A DNA stretch of 64,000 nucleotides. Source: an uncultured Fluviicola sp. Lineage in GTDB: Bacteria; Bacteroidota; Bacteroidia; Flavobacteriales_D; Crocinitomicaceae. The position numbers and the translations under genes are program-made. Shown here one piece after another: positions 33,811-42,679 of the stretch (the first letter of the stretch is position 1; each line of letters opens with the position of its first letter). The notes beneath the pieces are model-generated. The model saw nothing but the letters and a program-made list of their open reading frames with translations. It was not told where the DNA came from and did not search any database. Location of the stretch: positions 1 through 64,000 of the forward strand of contig CAJVYC010000004.1 in the NCBI GenBank assembly GCA_913009205.1, read 5' to 3'.

Positions 33811-36495
33811 ATGTGGAAACGGCGCCTGTATAAATTTTCGCTTTGGTTTTTCGGAATCATCACTGGGCTATTCCTTCTAATTAGCTTGCTTCTTTGGATC
33901 TATAAGGATGATATTTGCGATATGGCTATCGCAGAGATAAACAAGAATTTAAAGGCCGAAGTTCAAGTTTCTGATGTTGAGTTGACCTTTTGGAGTACAT
34001 TTCCCAGCCTATCGATTGATTTTAACCACGTTTTTATTCAGGATGCTATTGTAGGTTCGACAATGAGGGATACACTTTTGTATAGTGATCGAATTCGTTG
34101 CAAACTCAACCCGTTTGACATTTGGAATGAAGAATACAAAGTGAAATCCATTGAAGTCGGCTCGGGAGTTCTGAATTTAAAAGTTGATTCGGAAGGCAAA
34201 AACAATTATGACATTTTAAAGACGCCAAGCGACTCTAATGAGGACGATGGGTCTTTCGACTTGAATCTGGAAAAGGTGTCTCTTAAAAACTTTAGATTCA
34301 ATTTTGTAAATGCAGCCACTTCGCAAGAGTACCGTACGAGAATTCATGAAATGGATTTTGAAGGGGCACTTAGTGAGCAAATTTTCACGACAAAAGCAAC
34401 GAGCAGGTTGAAGATTATTGCTGCTAAAAGCGGAAATATATCACTAGTCAACAACAAACCTGCGAAACTCGAAATTGGAATCAATGTCAACCTCGATTCT
34501 GGAACAATTGAAATTCCAAAGTCTACAATTCATATCGCTAGCCTCCCATTTAATTTTGAGGGAAATGTTAATTCAGATGGATTCACATTCGACTTGAAGG
34601 GGAAGGACATCGGGATTAAAGATGCTGCAAGCAACTTCGCAATGGAGGAAGTGAAGGAAATAAAGAATTTCTCTGGAACAGGACAATTGATTTTTGAATT
34701 AGGAATAGAAGGAAAGAATGATGCGCAATCACCTGTCGAAATTGAATGCAAATTTGGGATTGAAGATGGAACATTGCGCGACCCTAATAGTGGAATAACA
34801 TTAACCGATTTGATATTGGACGGGGAATATTCCAATGTTGGTGGGCCCGAAAAGGAGTTTTTGAATTTAAAAGAAATTGCTTTCTCAACGAGTGGGGGGC
34901 CGTTTAAAGGAAACTTAATGCTTACTCATTTCGAAGCTCCGCTGTTTTCAGGGAGAATGGAAGGACTTTTAAATTTATCTGTTATTCGATCACTTTTCAA
35001 ACTTAAATCAATGCAAATGCTCAACGGAACGGTTGTTGTTTCATCCGAGTTTATCGTTCAGGCTGAGCGAACAGAAACTGAAGCCTTTGATTACAATATC
35101 AAAAAATGTGAAGGCCAAATGCGCATGAATAAAGTAAATGCGCAGCTTGTTGATGACAAGAGGGTTTACCGAAACATTAGTGGATTAGTTGTTCTGCGCA
35201 ATGACCGCGTTGGAATTGATGATATCAGCCTCACAATTGGCGGTTCTGACTTTTTGTTAAATGGTGTTTTCATTGATGTAGTGAATTATTTCAGCGGACG
35301 AGGAAACCTTCTTGCGAAAATCGATACAAAGAGCCAAAATATTGATCTAGCTGATCTTGGATCGGATTCTAAAGCGGATAAAATGATGCATGAGCGTGTT
35401 TTCGTTGTGCCAGATAATATAGAAGCCGATGTTTATTTGGATGTCGCTAAAATGAAATACGAAGAGCACATGTTTTACAACTTGAAAGGGAACATGAACA
35501 TGATTAATCGAATGATTCATTTCCCAAGGGTTGCGGTTACAAATGGCGGAGCGGACATTAAAGGATCACTCACAATTCAAGAAAGAAATCCCGAAATGTT
35601 CTACATAAGCAGCCAGATCGTTTCTGATAATATCAACTTCAAAGAACTTTTTAAGGAATGGGACAACTTCAAACAAGATGTTATTAAATCATCGAATATT
35701 TCTGGAATTGCGAAGGCTAATGTTCGGTTTGAAGCTCCTTTCGATTTAAGAACAGGAATTATTTCAAATGCAATTGTAGCTCAGGTAGGGCTCGAAATCC
35801 TAGAAGGAAAGCTCCAAAATGTTACTTCTTTCAGAGAAATCACAAAAAGTTTAAAGGCCACGACGAGTGCTCGATTGGCAATTGGGAAGGAAAATATCAA
35901 TTCGTTTGAAAGAAAATTACTCGACTTGAAATTTAGCAAGCTTGAAAATACATTTTTAATAAGAGAAGGCGTGTTAACCATACCGTCTATGTCAATTGAG
36001 TCGTCAGCTTTGGATATCGAACTTTCGGGGAAACATACCTTTGACAATAAAATTGATTACCGTTTCGGCTTTAGATTCAGAGATTTGAAAAAGAAAGAGG
36101 AAAGCGAATTTGGTATTATTCAAGACGACGGTTCTGGGAAGTTCGTGTTCATGCGAATGTATGGGGATTTAGATGATCCGAATATTGAGTGGGATAAGGT
36201 GTCGAACAAAGAGCACAAAAAGGAAATTAGAGAAGTTGCGAAGCGCGATAGCAAATCAATACTTAAATCAGAATTCGGATTGTTTAAAAATGATACGACT
36301 GTGAAAGCATATATTCAAGAACGCCGACCGCACGAAATACTCGAAATTGATTTGAACCCTGCGAATGAAGTTGACGACTTAAAAGATGAGTTTGAGCCTA
36401 GCAAGAAGGACAACAAATGGACGCGTTGGGTTGAGAAAGTGAAAGTTGAGGCTGCGAAAGAAAAAGCGAAGAATGGTGGCTTCGATTTGGAATGA
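33811..36495 (+). CDS. AsmA-like envelope protein
   Basis: The 894-residue protein has one membrane anchor (about 10-30, LWFFGIITGLFLLISLLLW), followed by the typical AsmA beginning AEINKNLKAEVQVSDVEL and FWSTFPSLSIDFNHVFI. The rest is a long beta-rich body with repeated strand pairs, fitting the repeating-beta-groove proteins that span the periplasm and move lipids between membranes. A basic, charged C-terminus follows (about 800-894). The role in phospholipid transport is family knowledge, not shown here. It is monocistronic with a promoter box close to the ATG. Confidence 0.82.
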   Translation: MWKRRLYKFSLWFFGIITGLFLLISLLLWIYKDDICDMAIAEINKNLKAEVQVSDVELTFWSTFPSLSIDFNHVFIQDAIVGSTMRDTLLYSDRIRCKLNPFDIWNEEYKVKSIEVGSGVLNLKVDSEGKNNYDILKTPSDSNEDDGSFDLNLEKVSLKNFRFNFVNAATSQEYRTRIHEMDFEGALSEQIFTTKATSRLKIIAAKSGNISLVNNKPAKLEIGINVNLDSGTIEIPKSTIHIASLPFNFEGNVNSDGFTFDLKGKDIGIKDAASNFAMEEVKEIKNFSGTGQLIFELGIEGKNDAQSPVEIECKFGIEDGTLRDPNSGITLTDLILDGEYSNVGGPEKEFLNLKEIAFSTSGGPFKGNLMLTHFEAPLFSGRMEGLLNLSVIRSLFKLKSMQMLNGTVVVSSEFIVQAERTETEAFDYNIKKCEGQMRMNKVNAQLVDDKRVYRNISGLVVLRNDRVGIDDISLTIGGSDFLLNGVFIDVVNYFSGRGNLLAKIDTKSQNIDLADLGSDSKADKMMHERVFVVPDNIEADVYLDVAKMKYEEHMFYNLKGNMNMINRMIHFPRVAVTNGGADIKGSLTIQERNPEMFYISSQIVSDNINFKELFKEWDNFKQDVIKSSNISGIAKANVRFEAPFDLRTGIISNAIVAQVGLEILEGKLQNVTSFREITKSLKATTSARLAIGKENINSFERKLLDLKFSKLENTFLIREGVLTIPSMSIESSALDIELSGKHTFDNKIDYRFGFRFRDLKKKEESEFGIIQDDGSGKFVFMRMYGDLDDPNIEWDKVSNKEHKKEIREVAKRDSKSILKSEFGLFKNDTTVKAYIQERRPHEILEIDLNPANEVDDLKDEFEPSKKDNKWTRWVEKVKVEAAKEKAKNGGFDLE

Positions 36496-36556
36496 TTCAA
36501 GTTGCGTAAATTGTGATAAGAATTGAGGGCTTCGAATTGAATAGAACCAATTTAGG

Positions 36557-36690
36557 TTATTGCTTCACGAAGTTTACGATCTTATTATTTATCTTAATAA
36601 TGTAAATGCCTGCGTCAAGATTAGTGATATCCAGTTCAATCCACTTACTATTGTGTTTCGTTGATTGAGTTTCAATGGCGCAAAAGTATT
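36557..36690 (-). pseudogene. Remnant of a T9SS sorting domain
   Basis: On the minus strand a frame ending at 36557 reads NSKWIELDITNLDAGIYIIK, then INNKIVNFVKQ and a stop. This is the standard last 35 residues of a type A sorting domain. No start codon, signal peptide or cargo is present, so only the tail of a former secreted-protein gene remains. It lies in the 288-base gap between the AsmA-like gene and dusB. Confidence 0.7.
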
Positions 36691-36744
36691 CTTTTCTTTT
36701 TAAGAACTAGAGTTTGTTGTTTTAAACAAAGAAGATTAGATGCG

Positions 36745-36775
36745 TTTTAGAATCAATAGAAATGATGTATCTTTG
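36745..36775 (+). promoter_or_regulatory. Promoter of dusB
   Basis: The -7 box TATCTTTG (36768-36775) ends 8 bases before the ATG at 36784. A TTTT at 36745-36748 lies 19 bases upstream, where the -33 element is expected. Confidence 0.5.
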
Positions 36776-36783
36776 CATTCTGA

Positions 36784-37776
36784 ATGGCAAAAATACGCGA
36801 CATAGAATTAGGTAATTTTCCGCTTTTACTTGCACCAATGGAAGATGTAAGTGATCCACCGTTTCGTGCCTTGTGTAAAAAACACGGTGCCGATTTAATG
36901 TACACCGAGTTTATTTCTTCAGAAGGATTGATTCGCGACGCCGTTAAAAGTGTTCAGAAGCTTGATATTTTTGAGTACGAGCGTCCAGTAGGAATTCAGA
37001 TTTTCGGTTATGATATCGAAAGCATGAAGCGTGCTACTGAAATTACACAACAAACCAATCCAGATATTATTGATATCAATTATGGTTGCCCCGTTAAAAA
37101 GGTTGCCAATAAAGGAGCGGGAGCAGGGATTTTACGAGATATTCCTAAAATGGTTGAAATGACCAAGGAAATTGTAAAATCGACGCATTTACCGGTTACT
37201 GTGAAAACACGTTTGGGATGGGACGATGATACAAAATACATTGTTGAAGTTGCTGAACGTTTACAAGATGTGGGTATTGAAGCGATTTCGATTCACGGAA
37301 GAACCCGAAAGCAAATGTATAAGGGAGAAGCGGATTGGGAACTTATCGCAGCGGTAAAAGCGAACCCCAGAATGAATATTCCAGTTTTCGGAAACGGTGA
37401 TGTCAATACGCCTGAAAAAGCACTAGAATACAAGACGAGATACAATGTTGACGGAATTATGATAGGCCGTGCAAGCATTGGCTACCCATGGATTTTCAAT
37501 GAAATAAAACACTTTGTCAATACGGGAGAGCATCTTGCAAAACCAACAGTAATAGATAGAGTAGATGCAGCTATCCAGCACTTAGAAATGAGCGTTCAGT
37601 GGAAAGGTGAAATACTTGGCGTCGCTGAAATGAAACGCCATTACACGAATTACTTTAAAGGGATTAGAGATTTCAAAAAGACACGCATGAAACTCGTTAC
37701 ATCTTTTGAACTCGAAGTAATCCGCGAAACCTTAAATGAAATTAAGACAAACGCGGATCAATATGAATTTGTTTAG
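36784..37776 (+). CDS. dusB: tRNA-dihydrouridine synthase
   Basis: DusB reduces uridine to dihydrouridine in the tRNA D-loop using FMN and NADPH. The 330-residue protein has the TIM-barrel start LLLAPMEDVSDPPFR, the catalytic cysteine in DINYGCPVKKV, TVKTRLGWD, ISIHGRTRKQMYKG and VFGNGDVNTPEKAL with the GIMIGRASIGYPW motif that binds FMN phosphate. The length is standard. It is separated from neighbours on both sides by decayed sequences. Confidence 0.95.
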   Translation: MAKIRDIELGNFPLLLAPMEDVSDPPFRALCKKHGADLMYTEFISSEGLIRDAVKSVQKLDIFEYERPVGIQIFGYDIESMKRATEITQQTNPDIIDINYGCPVKKVANKGAGAGILRDIPKMVEMTKEIVKSTHLPVTVKTRLGWDDDTKYIVEVAERLQDVGIEAISIHGRTRKQMYKGEADWELIAAVKANPRMNIPVFGNGDVNTPEKALEYKTRYNVDGIMIGRASIGYPWIFNEIKHFVNTGEHLAKPTVIDRVDAAIQHLEMSVQWKGEILGVAEMKRHYTNYFKGIRDFKKTRMKLVTSFELEVIRETLNEIKTNADQYEFV

Positions 37777-37799
37777 ATCGTTATCTCGGCTTCGATCGA

Positions 37800-38196
37800 T
37801 TAACGAATAGTTCACTTTCTCTTCTAATATCGTTCATGTTGTCGGTTTGTTGAGGCTCAGATAAAAATCGGACATTATCTTTTGAGATAGACTTCCAATA
37901 ACGATAGCATCACAAATCATATATTTATTTTCGTCTGAATCTGAAGTCCATGCTCAAGCCTCAGGGTCAACGTCCGAAAAAGAGATGAAATGGAAGATAT
38001 TGAAGAATTTGCCACCACAACTGTCTTCCAGAAAGCGGATGCCCACGTAAATTAAACTCAAGCCAATCTTTTGAAATTTAGGTACATGAACCTAGTAAAT
38101 CCGATGGGAAAATAGGCGAAATGTTATTTCCCCAAACTGACTTTCAGCCAATACATCGGCATTAAAAATAATGGGTATTTCTTTTTCAGCAGTCAT
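37800..38196 (-). pseudogene. Decayed STAS/SEC14-like (DUF7793-like) protein
   Basis: A single minus-strand frame from ATG 38196 gives MTAEKEIPIIFNADVLAES and FGEITFRLF, a TAG (38092-38094), then VHVPKFQKIGL and GGKFFNIFHFISFSDVDPEA, a TGA (37954-37956), then CDAIVIGSLSQKIMSDFYL, LNKPTT and a second TGA (37834-37836). The phrases around NIFHF, the A-x-A-W segment and DAIVIGSLSQKI with NKP resemble Bacteroidota STAS-like proteins. The frame itself is intact apart from the three nonsense codons. Confidence 0.6.
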
Positions 38197-38236
38197 GGAA
38201 TAATGGCTATCTTAGCCGTGTAAAAATACGAAAAAT

Positions 38237-40288
38237 ATGCAACGTTATCAAAGTTATGTTCTAGGCCAATGGATTGACGGTGAGGGAGTAGAGGCAAACC
38301 TATACAATGCCATTACCGGTGAATTAATTGGAGAAACATCAAGTGCAGGATTCGATTACAAAGCAATCCTGGAGTACGGAAGAAGAACAGGAGGTCCGAA
38401 GTTAAGAAAGATGACTTTTCAGGAGAGAGGTCGAATGCTAAAAGCACTTGCTCTTCATTTAATGACGTTGAAGAAAAGATATTACGAAGTTAGTGCATGG
38501 ACAGGAGCTACAAAGGTCGATTCATGGATTGATATCGAAGGTGGAATTGGAAATTTATTTGCAAATGCTTCATTGAGAAGGCAATTTCCGGACTTACCGT
38601 ATTACATAGATGGAACTGCAGCGCCTCTTTCGAAAGAAGGAACGTTCATTGGACATCACATTATGGTTCCTAAGCAAGGAATTGCAGTTCATATAAATGC
38701 ATTCAACTTTCCGATTTGGGGAATGCTGGAAAAAATAGCAGTCAATTTGATGGCGGGCGTTCCGACGGTTGTGAAGCCATCGGAATTCACATGTTACTTG
38801 ACTGAAGTTATGGTGCGCGATATTATCGCTTCTAAAATTTTACCGGAAGGATCATTGCAACTTGTTTGTGGTCTGGGTAGAGGGATTATTGACCATGTCG
38901 ACTCTGAAGATGTAGTAACATTTACAGGCAGTGCATCCACAGGGAAAGTTTTAAAAAGCTTGCCTCAATTTGTAGAGAAAAGTGTGCCGTTTAACCTTGA
39001 AGCAGATTCTTTAAATGCAACTGTTCTTGGTGAGAAAGCGGTTCCTGGAACAGTTGAGTTTGACTTATTCATTAAGGAAACGGTAAAAGAAATTACTGTA
39101 AAATGTGGCCAGAAATGTACTGCGGTTCGGAGAATCGTGGTTCCAGAAAATTTATTGGAAGAAGTTCAAAAAGGTATTTCTGCTCGTTTGGCGACCACAA
39201 AAATTGGTAATCCATCTGAAGAAGGTGTAAGAATGGGAGCTCTTGCCACTCGAACACAAGTAGACCGTGTTCGCGAAAGTGTTGAGCTTTTGGCAAAATC
39301 GCAAGAGATTGTTTTTGGAGATTTGGATGAGTTTGAAGTTGTTGGAGCTGACAAAAACAAAGGCGCTTTCTTCTCACCGATCTTGTTTAGAAACGATGAT
39401 CCATTTAACAAAGTAGATGTTCACAGTGTAGAAGCGTTCGGTCCCGTATCGACGATTATGCCGTATAAAAATATGGATGAAGCAATTGAACTTGCTCGTA
39501 TGGGTAAAGGTTCTTTGGTTTCGTCAATTGTAACTCCAGACAACAAAGAAGCCACTGAATATGTTATGGGTGCTGCGAGTATGCACGGACGAATATTGGT
39601 ATTGAACGAAGATTGTGCAAAGGAAAGCACGGGTCACGGTTCGCCAATGCCATTGTTATCGCACGGTGGCCCAGGTAGAGCTGGCGGTGGAGAAGAGATG
39701 GGTGGAATGAGAGGTGTGTTGCACTATTTGCAAAGAACGGCTATTCAAGGACACCCAACGACAATTACAGCCTTAACACAGCAATTTCAAGTTGGAGCAG
39801 TTATGCCAGAAGCAAACCCGCACTTGTTTAGACAACATTTTGAGGAGTTGGTTATCGGAGATACGGTCTATACACACAAGCATACAGTTACGGAAACAGA
39901 CATTGTAAACTTCGCGAACGTTTCAGGAGATAATTTCTACGCCCACATGGATGAGACTTCATTGGACGGAACAATTTTCGAAAAGAGGGTTGCGCACGGT
40001 TATTTCTTATTGTCAAAAGCAGCGGGGTTGTTCGTTGATCCAGCGAAAGGTCCGGTTTTATTAAATTATGGCGTTGAAGAAGCACGATTTACGAAGCCTG
40101 TATATTGCGGAGCGACCATCGGAGTTCGGTTTACGGTGAAAGAGAAAATCGATCAAGAGAAGCGCGACGAAGAAGATATTGCAAAAGGAATTGTGAAATT
40201 CCTAGTGGATATTTTTGATGAAACCGGTGAAACTGTTGGTTTGGCGACAATTTTGACGATGGTAAGAAAGATCGATCAGAGTAGATAA
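38237..40288 (+). CDS. paaZ: Bifunctional PaaZ: aldehyde dehydrogenase / enoyl-CoA hydratase
   Basis: PaaZ opens and oxidises the oxepin-CoA ring in aerobic phenylacetate breakdown. The 683-residue protein has an aldehyde dehydrogenase domain (about 1-520), with the FNFPIWGMLEK substrate region, FTGSASTGK, the general-base Glu in NLEADSLNA, and the catalytic cysteine in KCGQKCTAVRRI. A MaoC hot-dog domain (about 535-683) has VSGDNFYAHMDE and VAHGYFLLSKAAG. No other paa genes are in the window, so the pathway context must lie elsewhere, or the protein is used alone for another substrate. Confidence 0.92.
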   Translation: MQRYQSYVLGQWIDGEGVEANLYNAITGELIGETSSAGFDYKAILEYGRRTGGPKLRKMTFQERGRMLKALALHLMTLKKRYYEVSAWTGATKVDSWIDIEGGIGNLFANASLRRQFPDLPYYIDGTAAPLSKEGTFIGHHIMVPKQGIAVHINAFNFPIWGMLEKIAVNLMAGVPTVVKPSEFTCYLTEVMVRDIIASKILPEGSLQLVCGLGRGIIDHVDSEDVVTFTGSASTGKVLKSLPQFVEKSVPFNLEADSLNATVLGEKAVPGTVEFDLFIKETVKEITVKCGQKCTAVRRIVVPENLLEEVQKGISARLATTKIGNPSEEGVRMGALATRTQVDRVRESVELLAKSQEIVFGDLDEFEVVGADKNKGAFFSPILFRNDDPFNKVDVHSVEAFGPVSTIMPYKNMDEAIELARMGKGSLVSSIVTPDNKEATEYVMGAASMHGRILVLNEDCAKESTGHGSPMPLLSHGGPGRAGGGEEMGGMRGVLHYLQRTAIQGHPTTITALTQQFQVGAVMPEANPHLFRQHFEELVIGDTVYTHKHTVTETDIVNFANVSGDNFYAHMDETSLDGTIFEKRVAHGYFLLSKAAGLFVDPAKGPVLLNYGVEEARFTKPVYCGATIGVRFTVKEKIDQEKRDEEDIAKGIVKFLVDIFDETGETVGLATILTMVRKIDQSR

Positions 40289-40524
40289 TCAATCTCACTA
40301 ATATTAGATTAATGGTAGAGCAGTTGATGATTTTTTCAGAGAACATAAACAAGCTGCGAATTAGTATTTGAAGGCAATGACGCGCACGAATACCTTTGTT
40401 CCAAAAATAAATTCATCGGGATTTTTTAAGAATCTATTCAAAAAGTAGGTGAAAGATTCGGTACAAAATCATTTTTTTAAGTGAAATCCTTTTAACATCT
40501 TCAAGATGTAAAATAGAATATTAC
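40289..40524. other. Intergenic gap without recognisable content
   Basis: The 236 bases between the convergent paaZ and MBOAT genes are AT-rich. I see no credible frame, hairpin with a U tract, or remnant. Confidence 0.5.
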
Positions 40525-42678
40525 TTAGAACAACATATAAACAAACGGAACTTGCTCAGCAGTCAACGCTTGATACATTAGCACAACGATAATACACACA
40601 CAGATCATTTGAAGCCAAATCGGTAAAACCATGAATATTTTTTCGCTCTTTTCTTTAACGATCGTTGGAACCCAATGAATGATAAGTCCGATAATTACAA
40701 CGAGTAATGGAATCCAATACAACTCCACAAACCGATCAAAGTATTCCCATGAAAAGTTGAACTTGAACCACATTTGATCGATCATCGTATATGGCATTTG
40801 ATCTACTTGTTCATCAGTATACATTCGAATATTGGTATCGCCCTGCATGATGTGTCTTGCATCGTCTAATTTGAACCAAACACGGGTCAATGAGATAAAC
40901 CCGAAGGTGAAGAAGATTTGCCAAAAACCAATGTATCTGGCCTTCATTTTACCGTAGAAATTTTCGCGATCTCCCAAACGATGATTGATAATCGTCCACA
41001 TTAGAACCCAAGCCCACATTAAGATGATAAGGACTAGAGGGATTATTCCGAGATATTTTAGGTTTTCGTACGCATAGAAATATACACCAGCAGTGAGTAA
41101 GGCTAATGTGATGAAGAAGATGATCCAGAAGGAAGAATAGACGCTTTGTTTCTCAGAAGACTTTAAGGTGTTGATCAGAAGGCGCATTAGGAAAACGATG
41201 GCATTCATCGCCATCCAGAACCACAAGAATGAAAGGACTGCGATGTGCCATGCTGCAGGCCATACTGTGTAAATCCCGATATAGATTAAGTAAAATAGAA
41301 CGGGCTTAATGAAGTAAAGCAACGATGACTTTTCTCTGAAAAATGAATTGATTTGCTTCCAATATTTAAAGATGATCAAAGCCGAACCGTTCATGATTCC
41401 CCAAATCACAAAGTTCTCACTTGCTCCGTGCCATAGACCACCAATTACCATTGTAATTAGAAGGTTCAAATCGCGGTGAACGTACCGTTTGAAATTCTTA
41501 AAAAAGACAACTCCGAAAAGATAAATAACGGTTAATCCGGCATACACCCAAAGTAAGGCCCACCATTGGGTGATGAATAATATAAAGGTAAAAATACAAA
41601 GGATAGCTATGTACGACCCCAAGCCGCCAGTTCTGTTTCCACCGAGCGGTATGTAGAGGTAGTCTTTCAGCCAGGAGCCAAGTGAGATGTGCCAACGTCT
41701 CCAAAATTCACCAACGTTTTTCGCTTTGTAGGGAGAATTGAAATTGGGTTTCAGATAGAAACCCATCAAACGAGAAAGTCCTATTGCGATATCTGTGTAT
41801 CCTGAGAAATCGGCGTATATATGCAAGGAATAAGCAATCATCGCGACGACGCTCACCCAACCGGGGAAGGTTTCAGATTCGTAAACGACCTTGTTTATAA
41901 AGTAATAAACGATAAAATCTGCCAGAACCATCTTCTTGAGGAGTCCTTTCACAATCTGTATGACTGACCAACTAAAGTCGTTTTTAGTCAGGGAATAGGG
42001 TTGTTCAATTTGAGGAATGAAATCTTTGGCCCTAACGATTGGCCCCATGACCAATTGAGGGAAGAAGGTAACGAAGAAAGAGTAGTGGAAAAAGTTAGTT
42101 ACGGGCTTAATTTCCTTTCTGTAAATGTCGACTACATAACTGATATTTTGGAAGGTGAAGAACGACACACCTACGGGTAACATTATTTTTTCTACAAATG
42201 TTCCAGTGCCCCAAAAGCCATTTCCAAATTGAGCAAAGTGGTTGACAACCTGATTGTGCGTTCCAAAAACTTCATTGAATGAATCGGTGAAGAAGTAGGC
42301 GTATTTGAAGTATCCTAGTATTAATAAGTTGAATACTGCGGAAATTGTGATGATCCACTTCTTACTGATTTCTCTATTGGAGGTGTAAATCTTTTTCCCT
42401 AGAAAGTAATTGAAGGCCACACTGATGACCAGCAAGATCATATAAAGCCCTGAAGTTTTGTAGAAAAAGAACAAACTTACAAGCGTCAAAAAGATGCTTC
42501 GAACGATCTTTTGCTTCGACACAAAAGAAAATAAAACCATCACCACGAGGAAGAAAATCCAAAAATCAAGTTTGTTAAAAACCAATGAAGTACCGTCGCG
42601 AACGTGCCAATCAAACGTTGTTAGAAAACGATCAAATAAATCGCCAATTTCCCAAGAAGAGGTAAATAACTCGATCAT
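40525..42678 (-). CDS. MBOAT family O-acyltransferase
   Basis: Membrane-bound O-acyltransferases of the AlgI/DltB type move acyl groups across the membrane to polysaccharides or other acceptors. The 717-residue protein has a dozen or so membrane segments, the core motif VGEFWRRWHISLGSWLKDY and the catalytic His in GLWHGASENFVIWG. The N-terminal half shows PVGVSFFTFQNISYVVD, typical of AlgI-like members. At 717 residues it is longer than the usual roughly 480, owing to a C-terminal extension with further membrane segments (from about 500). One base separates it from the upstream SGNH gene, so all three genes form one operon. Confidence 0.95.
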   Translation of the reverse strand: MIELFTSSWEIGDLFDRFLTTFDWHVRDGTSLVFNKLDFWIFFLVVMVLFSFVSKQKIVRSIFLTLVSLFFFYKTSGLYMILLVISVAFNYFLGKKIYTSNREISKKWIITISAVFNLLILGYFKYAYFFTDSFNEVFGTHNQVVNHFAQFGNGFWGTGTFVEKIMLPVGVSFFTFQNISYVVDIYRKEIKPVTNFFHYSFFVTFFPQLVMGPIVRAKDFIPQIEQPYSLTKNDFSWSVIQIVKGLLKKMVLADFIVYYFINKVVYESETFPGWVSVVAMIAYSLHIYADFSGYTDIAIGLSRLMGFYLKPNFNSPYKAKNVGEFWRRWHISLGSWLKDYLYIPLGGNRTGGLGSYIAILCIFTFILFITQWWALLWVYAGLTVIYLFGVVFFKNFKRYVHRDLNLLITMVIGGLWHGASENFVIWGIMNGSALIIFKYWKQINSFFREKSSLLYFIKPVLFYLIYIGIYTVWPAAWHIAVLSFLWFWMAMNAIVFLMRLLINTLKSSEKQSVYSSFWIIFFITLALLTAGVYFYAYENLKYLGIIPLVLIILMWAWVLMWTIINHRLGDRENFYGKMKARYIGFWQIFFTFGFISLTRVWFKLDDARHIMQGDTNIRMYTDEQVDQMPYTMIDQMWFKFNFSWEYFDRFVELYWIPLLVVIIGLIIHWVPTIVKEKSEKIFMVLPIWLQMICVCIIVVLMYQALTAEQVPFVYMLF

Positions 42679-42679
42679 G

